Shown here piece after piece: positions 1 to 8,385 of a stretch of DNA of 64,000 nucleotides; position 1 is the stretch's first letter, and each line of letters starts with the position of its first letter. The position numbers were made by a program, and so were the translations under genes. Under the pieces are notes generated by a model, which saw only the letters and a list, made by a program, of their open reading frames with translations, ran no database searches and had not been told where the DNA came from. The DNA is from JAAUUE01 sp943370025 (GTDB lineage Bacteria; Cyanobacteriota; Cyanobacteriia; Cyanobacteriales; JAAUUE01). The stretch spans positions 1 through 64,000 of the forward strand of contig CALRPI020000013.1 in assembly GCA_943370025.1 (NCBI GenBank), in the 5' to 3' direction.

Positions 1-19
1 GCGTGCGCGAAGCGCACGC
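1..19. repeat. Short perfect hairpin
   Basis: An 8-base arm (GCGTGCGC), a GAA loop and the exact complementary arm form a stable stem at the very edge of the window. It lies just downstream of the ABC-2 permease gene on the minus strand and may be part of a terminator or of a longer repeat cut by the window edge. Confidence 0.6.
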
Positions 20-53
20 AAAACTGGGAAATTTAACTTATCCCGAACTGACA

Positions 54-839
54 TTAACTAGAGGCGCTTGTGTAGAAACGTAGGGCTAGTTTCCAGAAGC
101 GATCGGACAAGATCAATAACCCCCCTGCCAAAAATATTGCCCCAGCCAACCAAGGCCAAGAAACCCGCCCCAGCATCACCTCCGCTGGAACTGTGGTCAG
201 GAAGGCTACGGGAACGATGAAGGTAAAGAAAAAGCGATAGGCGGCAGGATAGGCAGCCAAGGGAAACCTGCCCGCATCAAGCAAGCCCCGCAGCACTTCG
301 GTGACATTATAAATTTTCACAAACCAAATACTTGTCGCCCCCAACATAAACCAAAGACTATAGAGGCTGATAATACCGCAACTCAAGGGCAGCAAACTCA
401 AGAGATAATTTCCCAGCCCTAGATTTAATTTTTGTCCGGCATAAGCAATTAAAATCACCCCCAACAGCAAATCTGGCAAACCCCAAGGAGACACCGCCCT
501 AGTGGATAGCCAAAACTGACTGCTAATAGGCTTGAGGAGAACAAAATCTAAGGTTCCCTGCTGCACATGGCTGACGATTTTATTTAGGTTCGGCACTAGC
601 AAGGTTGCTGCTACACCCTGCATCAGGGTAAAAACCCCCAAGATAATAATCGCTTCTTCCCAACGCCAACCAGCAAAGTTATATCCCGTGCGGTAAAACA
701 GAAATAAACCAAAAATGCTGCCGACTAGATTAACAATACTAGTGCAGGCAGCAATCCAGAAATTGAGACGATACTCCAGTTCTGCGGCGATCGCCGTACT
801 CCAAAACAAACCTAGAATTCGCCAGTAGCTTATTTGCAT
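54..839 (-). CDS. ABC-2 type transporter permease (DUF990-like family)
   Basis: A 261-residue integral membrane protein with about six hydrophobic segments. It carries the family-typical stretch around residues 90-110 (VQQGTLDFVLLKPIS), which matches ABC-2 permeases of the DUF990 (PF06182) type. These work in pairs with a second permease and a separate ATPase to export an unknown substrate across the inner membrane. Neither partner is in the window; they may lie beyond the left edge, downstream on the same strand. The ATG lies only 3 bases after the stop codon of the DMT-type gene, so the two are almost certainly co-transcribed. The substrate cannot be told from the sequence. Confidence 0.8.
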   Translation of the reverse strand: MQISYWRILGLFWSTAIAAELEYRLNFWIAACTSIVNLVGSIFGLFLFYRTGYNFAGWRWEEAIIILGVFTLMQGVAATLLVPNLNKIVSHVQQGTLDFVLLKPISSQFWLSTRAVSPWGLPDLLLGVILIAYAGQKLNLGLGNYLLSLLPLSCGIISLYSLWFMLGATSIWFVKIYNVTEVLRGLLDAGRFPLAAYPAAYRFFFTFIVPVAFLTTVPAEVMLGRVSWPWLAGAIFLAGGLLILSDRFWKLALRFYTSASS

Positions 840-842
840 TGA

Positions 843-2708
843 CTATTTAGCATTAGGAGATAAAGGCGGTTTCTTCTTCTGGCTGCGCAGCCGCTCCACA
901 CTTAGGGCAACTACACCGATCGTCACTAAAAGCATTCCCAAGATTTGGTTAATCTTCAGAGCTTCTTTGATAATCATAAATGCCATGATGGAAGTCAAGG
1001 CGGGACCTGTAGCACCAATTACTGAGAAGGGAGCGGCTCCAATCATGCCAATCCCAATATTAGTCATCAGATAACCCATTAAAGTCAAACTGCCAAGGAC
1101 TAATGCCGTGACGACGATCGCTCCCCACATGGAGGGATTCACTTTTACGGCAAAGGCAGCAGGTAGGGGTAGCATCAGGGTAAATCCTGACAGGAGGAGA
1201 ATAATAATGAAATTAATTACACTAAAGGGTACAGGATGGACTTTCTTTTGGGCAGCTTGGGTCAGGGTGACATAAAGGGCAAAGGCAATGCCTGATACTA
1301 CAGCAAGGATGACACCACTAATGGTTAGGTTCGCGGCTGCTCCTCCAGTGGGCAGAGAAATTAAGACCACGCCAGCAAATACTGTGGCGGTAATCAGCGA
1401 TCGCACCAAAGTCGGTCTTTCTCCAAATAAGACCCACGCTAGCAGCACCGTGACAATTGGGTAGATAAAGAAGATGGTTGTCACTACCCCGGTGGGAGCT
1501 TGCCCAAAAGCAAGGAAAATAGTTACCTGAGAAACAAACAGGAAAAAGCCACTGCCGATCGTATTCCAAGTTCGGTCTTTGTCATCAAAGGTGGCAAACT
1601 GGCGCAGGTCGCTAAATAGGTTAGGGTAACGCACCCAGCCAATCACCAACATCATGGGTACCACCACCAACATCCGCATCCATAGGATCAGTAGGGAATT
1701 CCCCGCTCCCGGCGGAATAAATCCCCCTATATTTTCAATTCCTAGGACTGTGGATTTGCGGAGCATCACCCGGAAGATCACATTCTGGAGGGAAAGCGCC
1801 ACGGAGGACAAGAGAGCTAGGAGCAAGCCAATTTGCTGGAGAGACGCACCTTTTTTGACTGGTGGGGCTGGAGCTGGCTCTGGAACGGCTGGAGTTGTGA
1901 GGTTAGTTTCTGGATTAACCTCTGGACTAATTTGTGAATTAATTTCTGGAGTAGAGTCTATCCGAGTTTCTGGATAGGTTCTGCCGCCATTACCGTTGGG
2001 AGCCACTGGTGTAGTAATGCCAGTGTTGCTGCCAGTGTTGCTGTGGGTTAAACCGTAGGGTGCATAGCCAGAGTTTGGTCTTCCTGCTTCTTCAATACGC
2101 GGAACTTCTTGGCGCAGGCGATCGACCAAAGACTCGATAATAGTTTCGCCCTGCTGCTCTAAGCTATACATCTGCCCAATTTGTTGCGATAGGGAGCTTT
2201 GGTAACTAGTCAAATCCTGTTGCAGAGAACGGAAGGTCGATCGCAGGGTATTATCAAGAGCCGCAATGATCTTGTAGGCATTGTCACTATAATCATTGGC
2301 AGAACTTCCCAAACCTCCGTTGAGTCTGTTAGCAGAAGTTTGGGCTTCTCCATTGGAAGTTTTAACAGCATCTAGCAACTGATTCAGGCGCTGGGCGAGT
2401 AGTTCTTCGACCTGAGAGACAAGAACCGAACTAAATTGTTGCACAAGTTCCTGTTGCTGGGCGAGGATTTGCTGGCGCTGTTCTTGGAGATCAGTGATTT
2501 CGTAAATTAAGCGGGATTTGTCGGTTTGCAATCGGTCTAAATCTTGCCGTAACTGAGCGACTAAATCTACTCTCAAGCTTTCTAGTTCACTAGTCATGGT
2601 GCTGAGAGCATCTTGGGTCGGATCTTTGGTCGATTCCCCCAAGAATGAAGCACCAGTGTCCAGAGCATCTGGATCATTTGTCAGTGGTTGGTTATCCGAT
2701 TGCGACAT
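843..2708 (-). CDS. EamA/DMT-family transporter with N-terminal coiled coil
   Basis: A 621-residue protein. Residues about 30-110 are a charged, Gln/Leu-rich coiled coil, about 115-210 are further helical sequence, and about 210-285 are a Pro/Thr/Asn-rich linker. From about 290 to 605 there are some ten membrane segments arranged as two EamA halves (drug/metabolite transporter superfamily). An EamA exporter is normally about 300 residues, so half of this protein is an added cytosolic region, a form I associate with cyanobacteria. The substrate is unknown. It is the upstream gene of a two-gene operon with the ABC-2 permease (3-base gap). The ATG at 2708 is preceded by AT-rich DNA without a strong Shine-Dalgarno. 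Confidence 0.8.
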   Translation of the reverse strand: MSQSDNQPLTNDPDALDTGASFLGESTKDPTQDALSTMTSELESLRVDLVAQLRQDLDRLQTDKSRLIYEITDLQEQRQQILAQQQELVQQFSSVLVSQVEELLAQRLNQLLDAVKTSNGEAQTSANRLNGGLGSSANDYSDNAYKIIAALDNTLRSTFRSLQQDLTSYQSSLSQQIGQMYSLEQQGETIIESLVDRLRQEVPRIEEAGRPNSGYAPYGLTHSNTGSNTGITTPVAPNGNGGRTYPETRIDSTPEINSQISPEVNPETNLTTPAVPEPAPAPPVKKGASLQQIGLLLALLSSVALSLQNVIFRVMLRKSTVLGIENIGGFIPPGAGNSLLILWMRMLVVVPMMLVIGWVRYPNLFSDLRQFATFDDKDRTWNTIGSGFFLFVSQVTIFLAFGQAPTGVVTTIFFIYPIVTVLLAWVLFGERPTLVRSLITATVFAGVVLISLPTGGAAANLTISGVILAVVSGIAFALYVTLTQAAQKKVHPVPFSVINFIIILLLSGFTLMLPLPAAFAVKVNPSMWGAIVVTALVLGSLTLMGYLMTNIGIGMIGAAPFSVIGATGPALTSIMAFMIIKEALKINQILGMLLVTIGVVALSVERLRSQKKKPPLSPNAK

Positions 2709-3041
2709 TGTATATTTTACCCTTCAGCGAATTTCCTATTTCCATTGATTGACATAACAGCGCTAAATACAGCGTAAAGTTAATTCCCAAGTTAAGCTCT
2801 AAATTAGTCCAAAATGGGAATTTTTACTAGGGGCTAACCCCTGAACCCCTCAATTACCTGCCAAGTTTTGATCATGACTTACGCAGACATGAGGGACAGG
2901 TAGTAATCAATTAACTAGGTATTTTTAATATTTTGGCAAAGAAAGCTTGTCTGCGGTATAAATTACTGTAAACTTTAATCCACATTTCACAAAACCATAG
3001 CGAAATCCTCCCTTGAAACTCCCCTATTGCCAGAAAAAATA
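2709..3041. other. Intergenic gap, promoter side of the DMT gene
   Basis: This 333-base gap lies between two minus-strand genes. It contains a short motif resembling one end of the family C repeat (GACTTACGCAGACATGAGG near 2876) without a recognisable second end, and a small GGGGCTAACCCC palindrome near 2830. No ORF or RNA gene is evident. Confidence 0.4.
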
Positions 3042-4355
3042 TCACCCTTGAGCAATTACATCATATTTCTGGAGAATTTCTTGCAATTGTTCTGGGTTAA
3101 CTGGTTTAGTGACAAAATCTGTTGCTCCCACCATTTTGGCGCGGACTCGATCAACAATCCCGCTCTTCCCTGTAAGGATAATCACTGGAACATTCTCTAG
3201 GCGGGAAACTCGGCGAATTTGGATACATAATTCATAGCCATTAATCACCGGCATTAATAGATCCAGAAAAATCATCCTCGGAATATTGGTAATTAATTGA
3301 GGCAAAGCTTCGACCTCATTGATGATCGGCATAAACTCACAACCTAGTTCCCGCAAAGCTTTGCCCAAGATTTTACAGTGCTGCTGACTGTCATCAATAC
3401 AAGCAACCAATGGCTTAGAAATAAATTTGCTAATACTCGAATTACCATCATCATCTCTCAGGGTTCCCGGTGGTTCCTTAAAGAGAATTGAAGTTTCTGC
3501 CGCGTGACTAGCTGCTTTGGGTGTAGCCCCAGAGATGACATTATCTAGATCTGGCAATTCTATTAATCCCATATCTCCATGGCGAATATGAGGCATAAAT
3601 AAGTTCATAATTTCCCAAGGTTTTTTCTGGAGAACCTCGGCAATATCGCGAATTGTGTAATTGCCATTAGCCAGAATAGATAGATTTTTGTAAGCCTTGG
3701 GGGTAATTTTTCGGGCTAAGGTCTCTGGTCTTTTAATTACTGGAACGTGGTCAGGAGAAAGATTTACTGCCTCAGACCCAATTACCCGTACCCAAGCATT
3801 CCAATCTTGCTGAACATCAGCAATGGTTATGCCCAATGCCAAATTCAAAGTTCGAGGTAGGGCATGGTTCCCGGCAGGGCGGATCCCCAGATAGGGAGTA
3901 ATCTTAACGCTATTTTGATCAACATTGACTTGATTCTGGAGACTACCCGATTTTTTACCTGTGCCGCTTAAATCTGTATCCAAAGAAGCGATCGATTCAT
4001 GAGACACACTAATTTGAATCAGGTCAAAGAGTACTTCTGTAGCGTAGGAGTTGGCGACCTCTAGTAGCTGTTTCGTATTAATCATGCCGCGCTGCAACAG
4101 AATTACTAAAGCACTATACTCCCAATTGTCCATCTCATCAGTTTGCCGAATCTTAATCTTACCCTGGTCTATGTCTGGGCAAATCTGTCGTAAAATTCTG
4201 CGCCAACGCCGATTGGAGTGCAATCCTCCAGTCGCCCAAGCCAAACTACCTAACCCAAAGTAAAGCTTATAATTACCTTTATAAGTAGAGACATCTAATC
4301 TGCCAGTAAATTTACTTTTGACACAGATTGCCAGTTCTGAGGCTAAACTTTTCAT
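3042..4355 (-). CDS. PatA-type response regulator (DUF4388/PATAN plus receiver)
   Basis: A 437-residue protein. The N-terminal ~100 residues (GRLDVSTYKGNYKLYFGLG...) look like the DUF4388/PATAN domain. A long middle region follows, and residues about 317-437 form a CheY-like receiver with the acidic pair D321-D322, phosphoacceptor D365 (IFLDLLMP), T395 and K417. This layout matches cyanobacterial PatA, PixG/PilG and TaxP1 proteins, which control heterocyst patterning or type IV pilus phototaxis. No chemotaxis-like genes (CheY, CheW, MCP, CheA) follow it here, so it is an orphan regulator. A phototaxis or surface-response role is inference from the family only. Confidence 0.85.
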   Translation of the reverse strand: MKSLASELAICVKSKFTGRLDVSTYKGNYKLYFGLGSLAWATGGLHSNRRWRRILRQICPDIDQGKIKIRQTDEMDNWEYSALVILLQRGMINTKQLLEVANSYATEVLFDLIQISVSHESIASLDTDLSGTGKKSGSLQNQVNVDQNSVKITPYLGIRPAGNHALPRTLNLALGITIADVQQDWNAWVRVIGSEAVNLSPDHVPVIKRPETLARKITPKAYKNLSILANGNYTIRDIAEVLQKKPWEIMNLFMPHIRHGDMGLIELPDLDNVISGATPKAASHAAETSILFKEPPGTLRDDDGNSSISKFISKPLVACIDDSQQHCKILGKALRELGCEFMPIINEVEALPQLITNIPRMIFLDLLMPVINGYELCIQIRRVSRLENVPVIILTGKSGIVDRVRAKMVGATDFVTKPVNPEQLQEILQKYDVIAQG

Positions 4356-4819
4356 AGGGTTCTAAGTATAGAGTTTGCATGGGGCTTAACCTGCTATTTT
4401 TCCATAGGGAAAAACCAATAACTAAGCAAGTTTTCATAATTCAGTCAATCTAAACACATCTTCACCTATTTCCTTATACAACAGATACTAGGGCATCTTA
4501 ATAGTATAGTTTTGTTGCCATAAAAGCATCATGATTAATAGTCAGGCATAATGCAATCTTGCTGAATTAGAGAGACTAACCTATTAAGCTTTATAGACAC
4601 TTCATTATGCTAGCCAAGGCTAACTTAGGATAGACTTGTTTCTATCTAAATGCATGTTAAAACTTATCTTAAATTAGGATTATTTCCAAGTCAACCTTAT
4701 TTAGACCAAGTGTTTAGATTAGGTAGATTATGGTTACTTCTTAATTAACATTAACTTTATTTAGCCCTTAACAATTCATAATACAGAGAAAAAGTGAAGA
4801 AATAGGGAAATCATGAATT
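4356..4819. promoter_or_regulatory. Divergent promoter region
   Basis: This 464-base AT-rich stretch separates the minus-strand PatA-type gene from the plus-strand glycosidase gene, so it should hold both promoters. A possible -10 hexamer (TAATAC, near 4779) lies about 40 bases before the plus-strand start, but I see no convincing -35. No repeat element of the window's families is present, which is unusual for a gap this size here. Confidence 0.4.
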
Positions 4820-5785
4820 ATGTCTAGAAAGAAAAGATGGTGGTTAGTTTTAGTGGGTTTAGTCACCCTAGGAGTAGTTTTATTCTTTAATTTGGGTGTT
4901 GGGGCAGTGGTAGGAAACTTGATTACGAATCTCAGTCAAGGTAGCCTTAGTCAAAGTCTCCAGCCTCAGCAATCTGGGTCTAAAATGCAACCAGCCCCCA
5001 TACCTACGCCAGAACTGCGCTATCAAGTCCACAATCTGTCCCAAGCTGTGGTGCATAGCCTAGAAATTCCTCAGAACTATCAAGTAAAAACCGCCGTAGC
5101 TAATGAACTACAAACCCTACCCCGGTTTGCGGCTAACCAAAGGCTAACGGCTCTGCTGAATGGAGGTTTTTTTGATCCCCAAAACCAGCTATCTACTTCT
5201 TTTGTCACTTCCCAAGGGCAGCTAGTTGCCGACCCCCGCCAGAATCCTAGGTTGATGAATAATCCTCAGTTAGCGACTTATATAGATAGGATATTGGATC
5301 GATCGGAACTCCGTCTCTATAACTGTGGACAGGCTGGTGGGCAAAATAAACGCTATGCCATCACCAACCATAACCAGCCCATCCCCGCAGATTGCCAATT
5401 GACAGAGGCGATCGGTGGGGGTCCACAATTATTGCCCGAACTAACCGCTACAGCAGAAGGTTTTCTGGCTACCGAGAATGGAGTTGTCGTCCGGGATGCG
5501 ATCGGACTCAACCAACCTAACGCCCGCACTGCTGTAGGCATCAAAGCCAATGGTGATCTAGTTTGGGTGATGGTGGCACAAAAACCAGAAAATCCTCGCA
5601 ACTCTGGGCTTTCTCTACCAGATCTGGCTAAATTCATGACCCAACTAGGCGCAACCCAAGCCCTCAACCTAGATGGCGGTAGTTCATCTAGTTTCTACTA
5701 TCAAGGGCAGACCTTCTATGGCAAGGTAAATGCAGAAGGCGATCGCGTCCAAAGAGCAGTCAAATCTGTTCTCGTCTTGCAATAA
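4820..5785 (+). CDS. Phosphodiester glycosidase family protein (DUF2233/NAGPA)
   Basis: A 321-residue protein with one N-terminal hydrophobic segment (residues 7-28) after a basic start, so it is probably exported or membrane-anchored and periplasmic. The remainder carries the phosphodiester glycosidase signature: a NGGFFDP stretch (about 114-120), an IGGGPQLL segment (about 198-205) and a C-terminal ALNLDGGSSSSFYY motif. The family includes the enzyme that uncovers mannose-6-phosphate in animals; in bacteria it acts on cell-envelope glycans or phosphodiester-linked sugars. It is a single gene between a divergent neighbour and a convergent gap2, from which a strong hairpin separates it. Confidence 0.85.
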   Translation: MSRKKRWWLVLVGLVTLGVVLFFNLGVGAVVGNLITNLSQGSLSQSLQPQQSGSKMQPAPIPTPELRYQVHNLSQAVVHSLEIPQNYQVKTAVANELQTLPRFAANQRLTALLNGGFFDPQNQLSTSFVTSQGQLVADPRQNPRLMNNPQLATYIDRILDRSELRLYNCGQAGGQNKRYAITNHNQPIPADCQLTEAIGGGPQLLPELTATAEGFLATENGVVVRDAIGLNQPNARTAVGIKANGDLVWVMVAQKPENPRNSGLSLPDLAKFMTQLGATQALNLDGGSSSSFYYQGQTFYGKVNAEGDRVQRAVKSVLVLQ

Positions 5786-5828
5786 AAAATTTGTGGGACA
5801 CGCTCTGGGTATCCCACAAATTTTTTTT
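5784..5828. terminator. Bidirectional intrinsic terminator
   Basis: The arms AAATTTGTGGGA and TCCCACAAATTT form a stem extended by A:T pairs to about 15 base pairs (5784-5798 with 5812-5826), with a 13-base loop and T-runs on both strands. It lies between the convergent glycosidase and gap2 genes and should terminate both. Confidence 0.85.
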
Positions 5829-5845
5829 CGAGTTTGTGGAGAAAG

Positions 5846-6943
5846 TTAGCTAAATACAGGCTCTAGGACAGGAGCGCTTAGGGGTTTAGCTGCATTTTGT
5901 ATTTGGCTGATATTCAGGAGTTCTTCCCGTTCCGCCATCCAGAGCATCAGGTCTACCATCCGGTTAGAATAGCCCCACTCGTTGTCGTACCAGGCAACAA
6001 CCTTGAAGAAGTGATCATTCAGCCCCATGCCTGCCCCAGCATCAAAAATACTAGAGTGGCGATCGCCCTGGAAATCTGTTGAAACCACATCTTCTTCGGT
6101 GTAGTCTAAAATGCCCTTGAGTTCACCAGCGGCTGCCTCTTTCATAGCTTGACAGATTTCTGGATAACTAGTGGCTTTCTCGGTGCGGAAGGTGAGATCT
6201 ACCACCGACACATCAGGAGTAGGTACTCGTAGAGCCATTCCTGTCAGTCTACCCTTGAGTTCTGGTAAAACCAAGGTGACGGCTTTGGCGGCTCCAGTGG
6301 CAGCAGGGATGATGTTCTGAGCTGCACCCCGACCGCCCCGGAAGTCTTTTCGGCTGGGACCATCTACCGTGGGTTGGGTGGCTGTCATGGCATGAACTGT
6401 GGTCATCAAGCCTTCGACAAGACCAAATTTATCGTTGATGACCTTGGCGATCGGAGCTAGACAGTTAGTTGTGCAACTAGCATTGGAAACTACGGTATGT
6501 TTGCTAGGATTAAAATTATGATGGTTGACTCCCATCAACAAAGTAGGCACTAGGTCTGGGTTTTGTTCCTTGGTGGGGGCAGAGATCACCACTCGCTTGG
6601 CTCCTGCCTTCAGGTGTTTACTAGCTCCCTCATAGTCGGTAAATAAACCTGTAGATTCCACCACATAGTCCACTCCATACTCCTGCCAAGGTAATTCTTC
6701 GGGGTTCCGCACCGAGACACAAGGAATAAACTTGCCATTGACTTCAATGCCGTTTTCTTTGGCAACAACTTCCCCCGGAAACTTACCGTGGGTGGAATCA
6801 TACTTGAGCAGATAGGCAATACAATCGGCGGGAACTAGATCGTTAATACAGGTAAATTCTATATGAGGATTTTCTAAGCCAGCCCGAAATACTAGGCGAC
6901 CAATGCGCCCAAAACCATTAATACCTACTTTAATTGTGGTCAT
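5846..6943 (-). CDS. gap2: NAD(P)-dependent glyceraldehyde-3-phosphate dehydrogenase, photosynthetic Gap2 type
   Basis: A 365-residue GAPDH that interconverts 1,3-bisphosphoglycerate and glyceraldehyde-3-phosphate in the Calvin cycle and gluconeogenesis. The Rossmann motif GINGFGRIGR is at 8-17, the catalytic Cys157 lies in SNASCTTN, and WYDNEWGYSNR is near the C-terminus. INDLVPAD (33-40) and the wording of the catalytic domain match cyanobacterial Gap2, which accepts NADPH, rather than glycolytic Gap1. The protein runs roughly 20-25 residues past the usual Gap2 end; this tail is Pro/Ala-rich with no Cys pair, so it is not a GapB-type CP12-like regulatory tail. A good AGGAG Shine-Dalgarno precedes the ATG. 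Confidence 0.95.
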   Translation of the reverse strand: MTTIKVGINGFGRIGRLVFRAGLENPHIEFTCINDLVPADCIAYLLKYDSTHGKFPGEVVAKENGIEVNGKFIPCVSVRNPEELPWQEYGVDYVVESTGLFTDYEGASKHLKAGAKRVVISAPTKEQNPDLVPTLLMGVNHHNFNPSKHTVVSNASCTTNCLAPIAKVINDKFGLVEGLMTTVHAMTATQPTVDGPSRKDFRGGRGAAQNIIPAATGAAKAVTLVLPELKGRLTGMALRVPTPDVSVVDLTFRTEKATSYPEICQAMKEAAAGELKGILDYTEEDVVSTDFQGDRHSSIFDAGAGMGLNDHFFKVVAWYDNEWGYSNRMVDLMLWMAEREELLNISQIQNAAKPLSAPVLEPVFS

Positions 6944-7231
6944 AACTGCATCTCCTAGGTTGCTGGATGGGATCCAGACTTGATTGCGTTAATGCTGCGC
7001 ATTATTTTTTTGCATCATAACTTGGTAACCCCGCCTTGATTCTTGACGAGAAGCTACTACAAAACTATGCCTAGGGCAGGTTAGAAGATATTCTAGCTTT
7101 GAGATTTATCTGGTTATAACTTTAGGAAAACTTTAACTTGATTAATAATTCATAAGGAATCCTAATTAAAGTTTCTCTTCAAGCATCTCTTAAAGTTTTT
7201 CTTTAAGTTCAGAATCTCAGCTTTTCATAAA

Positions 7232-7323
7232 TATAGCGATCCTAAATGGGTTGAGAACAGTTCCCCCTCCGGGGGAACTGTTCTCAACCCTCTAAAATTC
7301 TAAATTCATTTAGGATAACTATA
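7232..7323. repeat. Family A small inverted-repeat element, copy A1
   Basis: A 92 bp element beginning TATAGCGATCCTAAAT and ending TTTAGGATAACTATA. Its core is a long hairpin (GGGTTGAGAACAGTTCCCCC and its complement) with the loop TCC. It has no coding capacity and sits in the 418-base gap between gap2 and tRNA-His. The rest of that gap is AT-rich and probably contains the gap2 promoter, but no clear consensus is visible. Confidence 0.85.
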
Positions 7324-7361
7324 TGCATAAACATGGATGAAATATGTATGAAATATTAAAG

Positions 7362-7435
7362 GGCGAATGATGGGAATTGAACCCACGAATGGTGGTACCA
7401 CAAACCACTGCCTTAACCACTTGGCTACACTCGCC
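7362..7435 (-). tRNA. tRNA-His (anticodon GTG)
   Basis: Read on the minus strand, this folds as a full cloverleaf with anticodon GTG in the loop TTTGTGG, a D-arm GCCAAGTGGTTAAGGC and a T-arm GTGGGTTCAATTCCCAT. An encoded extra G at position -1 pairs with C73, the identity feature of bacterial histidine tRNAs. The CCA end is not encoded. Confidence 0.95.
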
Positions 7436-7546
7436 GTATATAGTAACTATACCATAATTGATTTTAACTTAGTAGAGATTATAGAAAATTTCGGATCATT
7501 TTGCTTCCAGCTCAGAGCTATTATCTGTTGAAATTAGCTAGGCTAC

Positions 7547-7638
7547 TATAGCGATCCTAAATGGGTTGAGAACGGCTCCCCCTCTGGGGGAGCCGTTCTC
7601 AACCCTCTAAAATTCTAAATTCATTTAGGATAACTATA
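7547..7638. repeat. Family A element, copy A2
   Basis: A 92 bp copy nearly identical to A1 (same ends, same length), with core hairpin GGGTTGAGAACGGCTCCCCC and its complement. Two arm positions differ from A1 (CAG versus CGG on one side, CTG versus CCG on the other), and both changes keep the stem paired. Confidence 0.85.
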
Positions 7639-7646
7639 GTAGAAAC

Positions 7647-7748
7647 TATAGCAATCCTAAATCATTTACGAACAGTTACTAAGTCAACTTGCCTCCGGCG
7701 GGTGAAACCATCCGCCAGAGGTGGGTGAAACCATTTAGGGTTGCTATA
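7647..7748. repeat. Family A element, copy A3 (102 bp subtype)
   Basis: It starts TATAGCAATCCTAAAT and ends CCATTTAGGGTTGCTATA, only 8 bases after copy A2. The core differs from A1/A2: it carries GGCGGGTGAAACCAT-type sequence instead of the GGGTTGAGAAC hairpin, and the hairpin is partly disrupted (GGCGGGTGAAACCATCC, then GGTGGGTGAAACC). Confidence 0.8.
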
Positions 7749-7797
7749 GAAGAAGACTATTGGGATTCAATCTTACAAAAAATTTGGTGGCAGATTT

Positions 7798-8187
7798 ATG
7801 AAAGGGCTTTCGGTGGCGATCGCAGTGGGTGGGGTGGCAGTAGTCGGTTTAGGGGCAGCAATGGCGATCTCGAACCCAGACCAGCAAGCCTATGAGCAAT
7901 ACGCTACGGCACTGTTGACCAACTACCTAAAAACTAATATTTGTACCCAAGGGCAAAACATCCTTGGCAACTTGATGCAACAACCCTGCAATTCCTTAGT
8001 GGAGAATCTCAAACCCCAGATTCCCCCCCTAATCACTGAAAATACCCAACGCCAAAACTTTATTTTTTTTAGTATTTACCAAACCAATCTACCTTTGAAC
8101 AAATTTATCCCCTTTGCCCCCACCTATCAGATTGAAACCGTTGGTGCCTTTAACAATTTTTATAGCTACCAACCACAAAAGCGATAA
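7798..8187 (+). CDS. DUF4359 domain protein, probably exported
   Basis: A 129-residue protein with an N-terminal hydrophobic helix (residues 4-24: signal peptide or anchor) and a small extracytoplasmic domain. The conserved-looking parts are YEQYATALLTNYLKTNIC and, near the end, FSIYQTNL and VGAFNNFYSY, a pattern I associate with DUF4359, a cyanobacterial family of unknown function. Four Cys residues may form disulfides. It starts 50 bases after repeat copy A3, so its promoter must overlap or adjoin that element. The function is unknown. Confidence 0.7.
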   Translation: MKGLSVAIAVGGVAVVGLGAAMAISNPDQQAYEQYATALLTNYLKTNICTQGQNILGNLMQQPCNSLVENLKPQIPPLITENTQRQNFIFFSIYQTNLPLNKFIPFAPTYQIETVGAFNNFYSYQPQKR

Positions 8188-8197
8188 AATTTGCATA

Positions 8198-8360
8198 AGA
8201 GGATGTCTGAAAAGTTTTACTGTGGGTGGCAAAAGTTTCGATCCCCCCTAGCCCCCCTTAAAAAGGGGGGGACTGGATTCAAAGTCCCCCTTCTTAAGGG
8301 GGATTTAGGGGGATCGCTAGTTACGAAATACTCCAGATCATCCCTTTTCAGAAATCCTCT
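8198..8360. repeat. 163 bp inverted-repeat element with 17 bp ends (MITE-like)
   Basis: The ends AGAGGATGTCTGAAAAG and CTTTTCAGAAATCCTCT match at 16 of 17 positions. Inside are two GC-rich palindromic blocks built from CCCCCTTAAAAAGGGGG-type sequence, also found inside repeat copy A5 and after ureG. It fills the gap between the DUF4359 and kinase genes. A 62-codon ORF crossing it is low-complexity repeat translation and not a gene. Confidence 0.8.
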
Positions 8361-8385
8361 AAGGAATTATCGAAGGTGAGTACCT

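Noticed and set aside
8191..8379. 62-codon ORF before the kinase gene
   Set aside because: It is a translation of the 163 bp repeat element (poly-C/G palindromes) with no family resemblance.
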